Shown here in pieces: positions 36,374 through 56,543 of a stretch of 64,000 nucleotides of DNA. The DNA is taken from NCBI RefSeq assembly GCF_036711975.1, contig NC_091975.1, forward strand, positions 1,862,501-1,926,500, written 5' to 3'. The translations under genes and the position numbers were made by a program. The stretch is from Onthophagus taurus. Its lineage: Eukaryota > Arthropoda > Insecta > Coleoptera > Scarabaeidae. Within the stretch, counting starts at the first letter, position 1. Every line of letters begins with the position of its first letter. A model generated the notes under the pieces. It was not told the DNA's origin, did not search any database, and saw nothing but the letters and a program-made list of their open reading frames with translations.

Positions 36374-39300
36374 ATGTCGGTGCCAATGTCACAATATGAG
36401 GCACTTCTTGAGGAAGTACGTTTGCTTAGGCGCAGAACTCAACATGTTCAACAACTCGCAGATCCTTTAATATCAAATGAAGAACGTTATGATGTACAGG
36501 TAAGTCAGATGAGGTAATAAAGATTAAAAAGTTTATTAAGTGTGATATAAATAAATTAGTTGCCTTTGTAAATAAGATAATTTGATAAGAAATCATATTC
36601 CTTAAAAGTTGTCTTTCCTTTTTGATTAGATTAAAATCATTTTGAAATCGGTAGGTTAAAACGGTTGGTATTAACATAAATTTAACAGGTCGTTAAGCCT
36701 ATAAGAGACGCTTTTACTTCTTTTGTATCTGAGAAAACGTTTAAAAACGAGTGGTTAATTTCTCTCAATTTGTTTGCGCAATCGTCCATATCGGGTCACT
36801 TTACTTTATTTAAAAATATATTATTAATAAGTGTATAATTTAAACATGTTTTTATTAGTGTTGAAATTTTGAATGAGATGGATGCAGGAAGGTTACGTTT
36901 TGGGCAAACGCAGTGCTGCATTGCGCTTGGGAAAACTCTGTTTGTGTATATGTCAGCGAGCGCGGACGTTCAGTTTCACCATAGGCGCCGTTCGAGCCGC
37001 TTTTAAAAGAAAATCGGTTTGTTTCTTCGTAGTTTTCGCTTTCGTTTTCGTTTCCCTACACACTCGGCTAATAATTTCTCACTCCGTCGTCTAAATTGAG
37101 TTTGTTTACGTGACCGGTTCCTAAAAATTCACATCACGCATGCTGTTGCTACCACTACAGATTCTCTTCAAGCCAAGCAGCTTCGAAACTCAAAGTTTTC
37201 CTTCTTGGTTTGATTCAGACTTTTTATTTATTTATTTATAGGAAATAAAATTATTAATAAGGTCAGCATGTTTATGTGAGTGATGGTGGTGGTGGGTCAA
37301 TTTTAATTAATAGCCGCGCACGATCTATTTAAAGTCAAATTAGTCATTGTGGAGGAAGTGAAACGTTCCGTCGATCTATTAATTGCATCGTTGAAGAGGC
37401 GTTGAAAACAACAAACGCTAATTGGACGATTTCTTAAGAAAAATTGATTCCGTGGGATGTTATTAAAATGTTATTTGCTGTTGTTTTTATTTTCAATAGT
37501 TAACTTTTCTTTTTGATGTTTCTCAAATATCAACCGTTCGACGTTTAAGGGCTTTAACCGGTCGATAATAAGGGTGGGGACTTGGAAAATCACACTTTGA
37601 AGGTCGAGGTCAATAGATTCGCGAGAAAAAATTAAAGGTCTCAAGGTTTGTATTAAAAAATTTACCAAATTTTTCAAATTATAACTCATCTTTCTTCGAT
37701 TTTCTATGACACATGTTTTATTCATTTATCTTTATTTAAACTATCAGGAATCTGGATTTGTTTGTTAACGATTACTTACTGTTTGTACGAGACTAAACAC
37801 TGTTGGAATAATGTTTGCATAGATTACTTATTGTTTACAAAATGATAGACAAATTATCCAGAATTCTAGATACAGTTGCCAAGAGATTAGGTATCACTAA
37901 TAGCATCCAAAACTCTGGAAATAGAAGACATTGTGTCTATGCAGCTCAACCTTAGAAAATGTAACAGAAAGCTAGAGTCAAGAAATATCGAGGCTTACAT
38001 AAGCGCCATCTTTTGAAATCTATTACCAATCAAATATAATGTCTATTATTAAATCAAGTTAATAAAATAAAGGAAATTTAAAAAATATAAATCTAAAATT
38101 ACTAATTTCTGTATCTTATCAATTAACTTATCCAGATTTTTTATTGATAATATATCCATTTTAAGTCATATTCGCGTTTTTAAATCCTTATTATCCAATT
38201 AATAGTCACCTTCTTTTGATACAATTTACTACAGTAAGTTCACCTTGACCCAAACGTTTCTGATGCCTTTTCATTTACCTCCACAAAAGAATCATCGACT
38301 CTCCTCAGCATGAAGGTTAAATGTCCCCTTTTTGGACTTGCAATGTCAATTTGTTTTCTCATTAAATTTAAGTGTTTCACCTTAAACTTTATTTATTTAT
38401 AATATTTATTAATTGTTTAATTTAATTTTTTGTTATAGGGAAAATGTCAAACGCTTTTAAGCAATAATGTAACCAAAAGTAAAACAAATTTAAATCCGAC
38501 GATGGATTCAACTGACGTGGAATTTTTACACGAAACGAAACCCCCAGACGAGGTAGATTTAATTAAATATATTTAAATTTTTAATATTAAACTATATTAA
38601 TTTAGTTTGATCAAATTGACCATGAAAATATTCCAAGTGAAGATGAATGCGGCCGCGTATCCAGTACTCACATGTCAGTTAGCAGTGAACCAATATCACA
38701 ACCAACGAGGGGTCGAGCTAGTTTATACCATGGAACATGGCCGGTTGAAAGAACGACTACAATGTGGAATTCAGAACCAACAAATTTAGGTCCAATGACA
38801 AATAATTTAACCGCGATTCGAATGGATCAAACAAGCGTAATGAGTTTTGCTTCAAGTTCCGGTGGCGCCCCTTTAGATCGCGTATTAAGTAGCCCAGATC
38901 ATTCACGAAGATCTTCACAACAATTAGAAGCAAAAATGGATATGGTTTATAGTTTATTAGCTATGTTGGGGGGGCAAGAACACGCCGATATGGGAGAAAC
39001 CCTTTTGGCATTAAGTACAAGCCCTGAAAGTTGTTTAGCAATGCGACAATCTGGTTGTATACCCCTTCTGGTGCAATTAGTTCAATCGGATAAAGACGCC
39101 GATTCACGAAAGAAAGCATCCGAGGCTTTACATAATTTGGTGCATTCACAACCGGATGAGAAACTTCGCAAACGAGAAACAAGGGTTTTAAAGTTATTAG
39201 AACAAGCTAGATTATATACGGAAGCTTTAAAAAATAACACCGAATTTATTCCTGATCCATCAATATCTTCCGGTGACGATACCGCAAGCGATAAACATCC

Positions 39301-42300
39301 CGTCGCTACGATAGCGCATTTAATGAAACATTCGTTTGATGAGGGTCATCGTCAAGCGATTTGTCAACTTGGAGGGATTTACGTAATCGCTAATTTAGTT
39401 GAGAATGAACACTCAATTCATGGTAGCACGAACGAAGATGGTCAATGCATTTTAATGAGACGTTACGCGTGTATGGCTTTAACAAATCTTACATTTGGTG
39501 ATAGCGGAAATAAAGCTCTTCTCTGTTCGTTTCGCGAATTTATGCGAGCTCTTGTTGTACAACTACAAAGTCCCAGTGATGAATTAAGACAAGTGACAGC
39601 AAGCGTGCTTAGAAATTTATCATGGAGAGCTGATTCAGTTAGCAAAGAAATTTTAAAAGAAGTTGGGACAGTAACTGGATTAATGAAAGCGGCGATGGTT
39701 GATAGTAAAGAGAATACGTTAAAATCAATACTTTCGGCTTTATGGAATTTATCGGCTCATTGTACAGAAAATAAAGCGGAAATTTGTGCTATAGATGGAG
39801 CGTTAGGTTTCTTAGTTGATATGTTATCTTACAAAACTCCATCAAAATCATTAGCTGTTATTGAAAATTCGGGTGGGATACTTAGAAACATTTCATCTCA
39901 AATCGCTGTAAGAGAGGATTATCGGGAAATCTTACGGAAACATAATTGTCTTCAAGTACTTTTAGAACAATTAAAATCACCTAGTTTGACCATTGTTAGT
40001 AACGCTTGTGGTACCTTATGGAATCTTTCAGCGAAAAATGGGCAAGATCAAGAAAGTTTATGGCAAATGGGGGCTCCGGCGATGTTGAGAAGTTTAAATC
40101 ATTCAAAACATAAAATGATTGCTATGGGCTCAAGCGCTGCTTTAAAAAATTTATTAAGTTCTCGCCCCAGCCATAGCTTATTACCCCAAATGGACGCCAC
40201 AGCTAAAGCTATGGATCTTCCAGTTTTACCAACGTTAGGTGCAAGGAAACAAAAAGCTTTATTACAAGATTTAGATCAAAACTTAAGAGAAACCTACGAT
40301 AATTTAGAATCGCCAAAAGATTTCAAAAAAACCTTTTTAAAAGAAAAGAAAGACGAAGATTTGTGTCATGCGTTTTCATCGATTAACCTCAATGAAACAT
40401 CTTCAAACTCATATTTCCATCAAAAAACGTTTAGTGGTGGATCTTCATCACTTCCATACACAACACAAAAAAGATTGAAACGAATTGAAGATGAAACGGA
40501 TTCTAACGATCAACCAATCGATTTTAGCCGAAAATATTCTGAGAAACAAGATAATTTAAAACAAAAAAAATATGTTACAACATCATACGCCGAAACTGAT
40601 TTAGATCAACCAACCGATTATTCTTTAAGATACGCCGAAGACGATTCAGACTCAGAAATACCTAAAAACGAATACGTACAAGACACCGTTAAAACATATT
40701 GTACGGAAGGGACACCTTTAAATTTCTCAACGGCTACATCAATGTCCGATTTGAGAATAGAAAAAATCGACAACGAAAAAACATCGCAGAATTCATCTTC
40801 AATTCAAAAAGAAGAAAATGTTATCGACGAAAAAGATCGTTGTTCAACCGAAGATATTTCAGAGATTGAAACGGCGAGGAAATCGGAAAAGTTACAATTT
40901 AATTCGGGGTTGATGTCGCCGGAAAAGCCGGTTAATTACTGCGAAGAAGGAACTCCGGGTTATTTTTCGAGAGTGAGCAGTTTTGGATCGTTAACTTCAA
41001 TTCCAGCGAATGAAAATTTGAAAGGTAAAACAGGACAAGATAAAGAAAGAATCTCTCAAAACGTTTCGCAAGAAGATGAAACGAAACGCGAAATAATCCC
41101 GAATGAGAATCAAAAAGCCGTTAAATTCGAACAAACCGTAAATTACGCCGAAGAAACTCCATTAATGTTTTCGCGTTCGAGTTCTCTGGCTTCGTTGGAT
41201 AGTTTTGAGCAACACTCTATCCACGATGATCGAAGCTCAATCGTTTCTGAAATTAGGTAAATTATTATAAACATTAGTAATTAATCAATTAATGATTCGT
41301 TTTTAGTCGTTTTACAAGCGGAGTTGTTTCCCCGGATATCCCCGATTCTCCATCGCAAACGATGCCGCCGAGTCCGCGCCCTCGAAAAGTTTTAGAATAC
41401 CCATCCACTTCTCGAGCAGCTATTTTATTTCAAAGAACGGCCGCTGATGGGCGACCTCAACCAGCACCTCGAAGTATTCAAAAACCAAGTATTTTTGAAG
41501 ATAATGTTACTAAATTTAAAGAGGAGAGTACTCCAGTACAATTTTCCACGGCAACGAGTTTGAGTAGTTTAACTATTGATGAACACGAAGATCGAAATTT
41601 GACATTGCCAAAGGTAACTTAACTTTATTTTTGGGTGTTATATCTTAAATTGATAATGATTAAATTCTTGTTTTATATTCGGGTTTAACCATGCATTTTC
41701 AGACACATGATTAAACCCTGTATTTTGTAGTTCTAGGTGTAGTGTTAGTTCTAGTTTTATTTGTTATTCAGCTTTCGATTGTTACTTCCGCCTGGAATAC
41801 AGTACAGTATGTACCCAGGCTGTAAGCTTGCTTAATTCAAAGTGTCTGGCAGTATACTCCTGCCCCAACCCCTTCCGGCGTTTGAGAGCTTGCAAATATC
41901 TGCCTGATCCAGAGAATGTTCGTTTTTGATCCAGGACTGCCGTTCAGGCAGTACAAGAGTAGAGTTGGCGTTGTGCTTGTTGCACCAGAAATTGCCAAGC
42001 TATCTAGTCTAACACTATTATTATTTAGCGCTAAATAACAACTAAAATAAAACTAATTTAAATTGCGCATACTAATTGTCCGCGCGCATGTATTAAAAGT
42101 TTAAAAAATCATTTAAACTCCGTTTATGATTATTAAGAAATCACCTTTGATATCAAAAATTAAAGGATTTTCGATAAATTAGATTAAAGTCGATTTTATC
42201 TAATTTTCTTTGATAATAATTTAATTGAAAAAATATTTAAATCAATTTAAAACACGATTTTGTTTTAATATGTTTGTGTTACATCATTTATTTTCTTTTA

Positions 42301-45300
42301 AAAAGGTACTTTTTTTTATTAAAAATTTATATTTGTTATTATTTTTGTTTGTTATAAAGGTTTCTCCCCCAACCAGTCAAAATAGTGGGAGTACTTTGAG
42401 TGCAAACGCAACGAATGTCAATGTTGAGGAAAAAGTTAAACAAAACGACGAAAAGAAAGATGTTGAACCTGAAAAACCGGCGAATATCAGTTCGGATTCG
42501 GAGATACACATCTCTGAAAATGAAGGCGATGAAGACATTTTAGCGGATTGTATTAATATTGGGATGCAAAATCGGAGGTAAATGTTTTTGATTTGGTGGA
42601 AAATCAAAGTTCCTTTTTTCTCTTTTATTTATTTATTGTCATATGTCAAAATTTTATTTTAAACGCGACCAAATCCATTTTTTTTTTGTTCTAAATTATT
42701 AATTATCTTTTATCATCTTATTTATTTTTTATTTTCATGATGTTTTTTGTTTTAATCACTTTATACTACGTGGTCGCGTTTTCATACGTTTTTTCTCTTC
42801 ACAAATTGTGTAGGCACAAAGAAGTTGAACCCGTTCAGGCAACCCCCGGTGCAAAATCGTACAATTACCCACTAAAACGACCAGCATCTGGAAGTGGAAT
42901 ACCTCTACCAAGAAGATTTGGGCAAAATAATGGGAGTGGTGACACAGTGAAAACTTATTGTACCGAAGATACTCCGGCGATTTTAAGTCATGCTGGCTCC
43001 CAATCCGATTTGAGCATATTATCATCGCCGAACGAAAAGAAAAATAATAGTAACGTAAAAGATTATACGTCAGATGATAGCGGAAGTAATTTATCTGGGG
43101 ATAACGAAAATATTTTAGCTGAGTGTATACAATCTGGGATGCCGAAAGCTAAACCAAAACATAACAACTCAAAAATATTTAACAAAGTAACTCCAGATAA
43201 CAATTATTTAGATGGGAAAGACCGAAAATTGACTTATTTAATCGCTAAGGATGAAGTTGAGAAATTCGCCGTCGAAAATAGTCCGTGCCAGTTTTCTTTA
43301 AGATCGAGTTTAAGTGATTTAACCGTCGATGGAAGTGTAGCTGGTTTAGCAAGGTAAAACATAAAAAATTAATGTTTTAAATTAAAATATTAAATAATTT
43401 TTTTTAGTATGAAACCAGCATCATCGAATAATCAACAAAAACCGATTAATAATTCAAATTTATCCGGCCAAGAATCTTTATCTTCATTAAGTGTCGATTC
43501 AGTTGGATCCGTCGAGAATGAACAAGCGTTGTTGGAGCAATGTATATCATCGGGAATGCCAAAAAGTAAATCTTCAGAATCGTCTCAACACCCCGATACG
43601 GAACAAAAAGATCCAAAAAACGCACCTGCTGCGTCTGCTGTCGCAAGCATACCTCATCAGCTCGAATTCGAGCAGATTCACGATCATCGTCCCGCACCAC
43701 CACCAATAACGGCAGGCGAAGACGAGTCAGACGCAGGCAGAAGTCACGCGACGAGGGACGAACCTTTGAAAACACCCCCCGCAACAGAACAGGTTTTGAT
43801 CGAACCAAAGAAGAGTGGGTGTGAAAAAGAAAATGTTGAAGAAAAAATTGAAAATGAAAAGATTGTAAATAGAATGTTAGATCCGGATGCGATGATCGAA
43901 TCTTTAGATCGATTTACAGCCGAATTAGTATTACAAGCTCAATCGAGAATGGAAAAAGAAAAAGATTTACAAAACTCTGTTACCGATGGTGGTGAAACTT
44001 GGACGGATATTTCACCAAACGATGTTAGCTTCCCGAGTATTTCCGGTTCTGTTCCGCAAGTAATAACATTTAGCGATGACTATGCGAGAAAAGAGGCCAA
44101 TTTCACGACGGATATGAGCACATTAACGGAATCAACTTTAATTGCGATAGAAGCAACCCGAATCGCGACCACTTTTCAAATGGAAGCCGCGATGGCTCAT
44201 AGCACGGGTCCTTTTGAATTGGACATGATCCAACCACCTTCTCATTTGAATTCATTAACAAGCTCGATAAACGAACTTGATTTTAATAAAACAAAACGAA
44301 GTCCTAAATTAACGGTAAGAAAGAAATCTTTACCGAACTTAATGATACGAAAAGCACTTACAAACTCGCTAAATCAAGCGACAAGTTTTGAATCGTTGGA
44401 AAACAGGAGTATATCTAACTTAGATCATGTTAATCCCCCTTCGATTTTAGGCGATGTTGAGCTTTTAGACCTTGAAGGCTCAATGATAAGTGTGGCTTCT
44501 TTACAAAGCGAAGCCGAGGATGTCAAAACGGATTTTTTAATTAACGGATTTGTTTCTGAGAATCGACAAAACTCGCATCCGATGTTTAATGTGAAAGTAC
44601 CCTACTCGGAAATTGAAAATGTTAATCCCCCATCGATTTTCAATGAAATTACGGATATTTGTAATTCTTTAGCTGACGCTCAAACTGAAGCCATGGGAAC
44701 TGAAACTGAAATCTTCGAAGATTGCATCACCCACTTAGACAATGATGCAACTTTATTTTCCGACGCAAATAGTAGCACCCCATTGGAAAGTGATTTAAGC
44801 AGTAACGATTCGACTCCTAAAAAGCAAAGAAAAATGTTAACCCCAAAAGAGCGAAGAAACCTGTCTAAAGATCGATATAAAACTTACACGATTGATTTGC
44901 AAGCTTCCGAAGATTACGTTACATGCACTTCAGGAACTCCTCCAAGAAGTAGCCCAAAAATGACGGCGAGAGAAAAAAGGTTAAATAATCGATCTAGATT
45001 TGAAACGCAAGTTATTGATGAAAGTATCTTAAAAAATTTTGAAAGTTCTTCATCAAAAGAAACAATTTCTGAAACTTCTACTTTAACATCAACGTGCATC
45101 ACAGAGAGTACATTAAATGGAAATTGTTCCCAATCTAATATTCGCAAAAATTTCATTCAAAAAAGGTTAGAAAACCGGGATCGATTCAAAACAAAGGTAA
45201 TCACAGATAATTCTTCAGCTGTAATGTTAATAACATCACCGAATTCGCCCGATTTACATTATTTACTACAAAAAGAGGCTAACACAGTGCTCAAAACTTT

Positions 45301-46618
45301 AAATGAAACTAAAACGAAAGTGGATGAATTATTAGAATGCGAAACATTAAGTTTGGTATCAAACGAAGAAGATTCATCCGAGCAAAACTCTGGGGGTTCT
45401 AATTATAGAACGTATCACAAGAGTTGGGGGCTCAATCAACCTCATATACCGGTTGTTGATCAACAATCAACAGATGATACAATTAAAACGAAAGAATTAG
45501 ATAGTTTTGAAATTGAAAACATCGAAAATTCTGAATCGTCTGATTTTGAAGGTGAGGTTAAACCAGGAAAACCAAAAATTGTTAAACCCGAAGATGTCGT
45601 AGAAAAAGATGAAGAAAAAGTGAAAGCGATTCGTGGGCACCGAAAATCTTTGTACCATCGAAACGTTAAAACAACCCCACCAAGTAAAATCGTTTCACCA
45701 ACTCCGATTAGTAATAAAATGAGTCCTACAAATAAAAATTTGGTAACAAAAACGACCCCACCGAAAAATGTTAACAAAACCCCACTAACTAATTCAAAAT
45801 TAATTAAACCATCAACAAAATCGACGAATATCCCAACTCAAAAAAATAATTTTATTACTTCCAAACCACCACAACAACAAAGCCCGATTAAAAGTAATTC
45901 ACCAAAACAACATTCGAATTCTACTTCAACAAAGTCGCCGAATTTAGAACGACAAGGGACTTTTGTTAAAGAAGAAAAACCGAAAACAGTTTCGGGAATT
46001 CCAAAATCGGCGCCAAGTAAAATCCCATCAACGAGTAATATTCCGAAACCTTCAAAAATCGCGAGAGCCACCCCACCACCACCACCTAAATCAATTCCAA
46101 AACCACAAAAAACACCCCCTTTAAATAACCAAGAGAAACCAAAAACTTTTTATCGATCCCCAAGCGTCGATGCGAAAGATGTCACGAAAAGAAGCAGCTT
46201 ACAACCGTCTACTTCGAGTCAAAGTTTAAAAAATGGGGGTGTTGTTAAGCGGTCGTCGATGCCGGAAAGTACGAATCAACAACGAAACGGCAGTAATGGT
46301 AGTTTGGCTTCGAACGGTTCGAATTCGAAACAAATTACGAGTAAAATCGCGAGTTTATGGAAAAGAGTCGAGGAAAGTAAAAAGCAAAGTAATAAAACTA
46401 TTGATAAACGAGTTTGGATTCAACCTGAACAACAAAAATTGATTCGTAGTAATACCTTTGATAATAAAGATGAATTACATGGAAATCAAGATTCCGGAAA
46501 AAGGATATCGAGGTAATTTAATACTTTAAATTACTAAAAATATAAAATAAATTTGTTTGTGTTAAAATTAATCAGGTTGGGATCATTTGTAGTAGTGGAA
46601 GGTGAACCAAACGTGTAA
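36374..46618 (+). CDS. Apc: Adenomatous polyposis coli (APC) homologue
   Basis: Exons are 36374-36499, 38439-38552, 38606-41256, 41307-41613, 42360-42577, 42814-43353, 43408-46512 and 46576-46618; all phases agree, giving about 2367 aa. After a short N-terminal coiled coil comes the armadillo-repeat domain (about residues 190-610). Two 15-aa repeats follow (QPIDFSRKYSEK, QPTDYSLRYAED). Six 20-aa beta-catenin-binding repeats begin at about 40687, 40931, 41139, 41509, 42946 and 43255. Interspersed are three SAMP-type Axin-binding motifs written as ILADCINIGM, ILAECIQSGMPK and LLEQCISSGMPK. A Ser/Pro/Lys-rich basic region ends the protein. APC scaffolds the destruction complex that degrades beta-catenin/Armadillo in Wnt signalling and also binds the cytoskeleton. 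The last exon adds RLGSFVVVEGEPNV; without it the frame stops four bases past the donor. Confidence 0.95.
36500..38438 (+). other. first coding intron of APC
   Basis: The intron is 1.94 kb. A GC/CpG-rich island at about 36880-37090, including CAGCGAGCGCGGACGTTCAG and GGCGCCGTTCGAGCCGC, stands out and may be an internal alternative promoter or untranslated exon. The rest is AT-rich. Around 37790-37930 are weakly repetitive GATTAC/AGATAC words. No coding exon is recognised. Confidence 0.5.
41614..42359 (+). other. APC intron with repeat insertion
   Basis: This intron is ten times longer than most in the gene. It starts with a fragment of the dispersed hairpin family (TAGTTCTAGGTGTAGTG at about 41729). 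Then follows a ~250-bp GC-richer block (about 41780-42010) that looks unlike the surrounding DNA and is probably part of a transposon. No reading frame is recognised. Confidence 0.55.
41728..42010. repeat. dispersed hairpin repeat fragment plus unknown GC-richer insert
   Basis: TAGTTCTAGGTGTAGTG and TTAGTTCTAGTTTTATTTGT match the arm of the hairpin family; compare 51164-51194 (GTCTAGGTGTAGTATTA and AGTTTTATTTGTAATGCAGC). The following 230 bp have no counterpart in the window. They contain short self-complementary words around TACCCAGGC / GCCTGGAATAC. Confidence 0.45.
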
Positions 46619-47278
46619 ACCTTTAAGAAAAACCGGAAGTAACTTCTTGGATCTTCTTAAAAAAATTAATTTAATAAAAGAAAACAAGAAGAAATTCTTT
46701 CGCGTACTCATTGTATGTTCGTATTATAATTTTTGTCTATGTTTTTTTGTTCTAGTCCTTTATTTGCAATGTGTAATGTAATCATTTTTTTATATAAATA
46801 ATTAACTGTATGTTAAAAGACTGTGTATCATTTTATTTGAGGGATTTAAATGTAAATATATAACATTATTTAAAAGGAAATGTTTCAATATTGCATTGTA
46901 GCATTTATTTACTACTTATTCTTGTTCTTCTTCCATTGTAGAAGGTAGTAAAAAAAATTAAACAAGCTCGGGAGATAATGTACCTTGTAATTTTTATACG
47001 AAGGCGACGAATTGAATGTGAACCGGACATTTTAACTCCTGTAATAATTATATTTTTTTTTTAATTTTTTCATTAACCATTGTTGGCATCATCTATTCTT
47101 ATTTTTAGTAGGTAAATTTATTTATGACGTATTTACGTGTTATATCGATCAATAAAATTGCTTAAATCTTTTTGATTTTGTATTTCATAAACACCTCAAA
47201 ATTGCTTTATATATAATTATTTAAAAATAAAGTGGAAATTTTATTTTATATGTACAAAAAAATTTATTCAAAGTATAT
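46619..47278. other. convergent 3' UTRs of APC and kish
   Basis: About 660 bp lie between the two stop codons. Plus-strand polyadenylation signals such as TCAATAAAATTG (about 47147) suit APC. The region is AT-rich and non-coding. Confidence 0.6.
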
Positions 47279-47602
47279 TTAACTTAAAAATAAAATATAA
47301 AAAGCTATCGTTAAACAAAACATTCCTACGTAAGGAGACATTCTTTCCCCTATTCTAGCACATTTCCAAAACGATCCTGACCATCTAAAAAAAAGATAAT
47401 TAATTAATAAATTAAAATTAATAAATACAACTCACCCATTCTTATTTCGATCTATTATACTTGGAAATAACGACCTAAGATAAGTGCAGGTACATATTAA
47501 TAGTAGGAGTATGATCACCACACTTTGGAAGCTAAATAGCACGGACTAAAATATTAAACGTTTTTATTTATTTATCAATCGTTAATTAATTAAACTTACC
47601 AT
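47279..47602 (-). CDS. kish: Kish (TMEM167 family) small membrane protein
   Basis: Exons are 47600-47602 (only the ATG), 47436-47545 and 47279-47384, joined in phase to give 72 aa. That is the same length as animal Kish-A/TMEM167A. The protein reads [20 protein letters not shown], then a short loop with [13 protein letters not shown], then [16 protein letters not shown] and a second hydrophobic segment. The IDRNK and WKCARIGER blocks are family hallmarks. Kish is a two-helix membrane protein of the early secretory pathway needed for secretion. The first coding exon carries nothing but the initiator codon, followed directly by the GTAAG donor. The gene is head-to-head with ZFR and tail-to-tail with APC. 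Confidence 0.94.
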
Positions 47603-47946
47603 TTTATTTTAATTTTATTAAATAATTTTAGGTTATGATTTTATTAGTGACGTTTACATCTCTAAAACGTCAAATTTTATTATGTTAGTATCACTGTAAA
47701 ATTGGCGCGCAATAAAAAAAAAACTCTTTTAACCTACACTTTAAAAATGGTCGAATTTATTTAAATCATTAAAATCGTTCTTATACAATAAAATAAGAAC
47801 TTTTCGTAAATAAATAAATTAATAAATAGGTTTTTTTTACTTCACTTCCGTTACGAAGAAGGCGGTGGAAGGGGAATCATTTCCGGAAAATTACCGTTGG
47901 CAATTCTGTTCGAAGAATAACTTGTCAATGAGTGCGTCTTCGTAAT
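47603..47946. promoter_or_regulatory. shared divergent promoter, kish / ZFR
   Basis: Only 344 bp separate the ATG of kish (-) from the ATG of ZFR (+), so both must be driven from this interval. It contains ATTGGCGCGC and CACTTCCG-type GC-rich motifs in an AT-rich background. No TATA box is obvious. The bidirectional promoter is inferred from spacing alone. Confidence 0.6.
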
Positions 47947-56065
<8,119 letters not shown>

Positions 56066-56543
56066 ACTCACTTTCGTCTGAATCTTAGCGAATAGCGCCC
56101 GTGCTATCCATATTGGAAATAGTGCGTTTTATTTTAATTTCCAATCCGTTTCGATTTCATTTTTCTCGTCGATTTATTTCTATCATACTACGAAATGTGT
56201 AGAAGTAAACGTTGTGGGGAAACGTTTTTGTTGAATTGAATGATTTAAAAAGAGAACACCTATTGAGCAAAATAATTGATGTATGGATTTACGAATTAAT
56301 CTTCTTATTTAAGTTTTTTAATGCAGAATGTTACTTTGTATGTGTGGTTGAATAAATAAATACATTCTCTGTGGAACATATTTTAAATAAAAATAACCCT
56401 ATCTGCCTATCAGAAAAATCAATTAAACTGCTTCCTACTTTATCCTTAAATATTAATAATATTTTGTAATAATATAACCAGTCATAAGCATTATTTTGAA
56501 GATTTAAGCTCTTATCCTATAGAACGTAAGAGAATGTTATGTT
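56066..56543 (+). other. ZFR 3' UTR and flank
   Basis: Runs from the ZFR stop to the satellite array. TGAATAAATAAATACA at about 56349 offers polyadenylation signals about 285 bp after the stop. The rest is AT-rich and unremarkable. Confidence 0.6.

Noticed and set aside
36873-37094. A 73-codon frame inside the first APC intron as a gene
   Set aside because: Coincides with the CpG-rich island and has no similarity to anything I know. A regulatory or untranslated-exon role is likelier.
43446-43808. A 120-codon minus-strand frame over an APC exon
   Set aside because: Antisense shadow of the in-phase APC coding exon, with no motif of its own.
46513-46516. APC ending at the TAA of 46514-46516
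   Set aside because: The stop is formed by the GTAATT donor itself. Splicing to 46576 adds a sensible C-terminus (RLGSFVVVEGEPNV) in phase.
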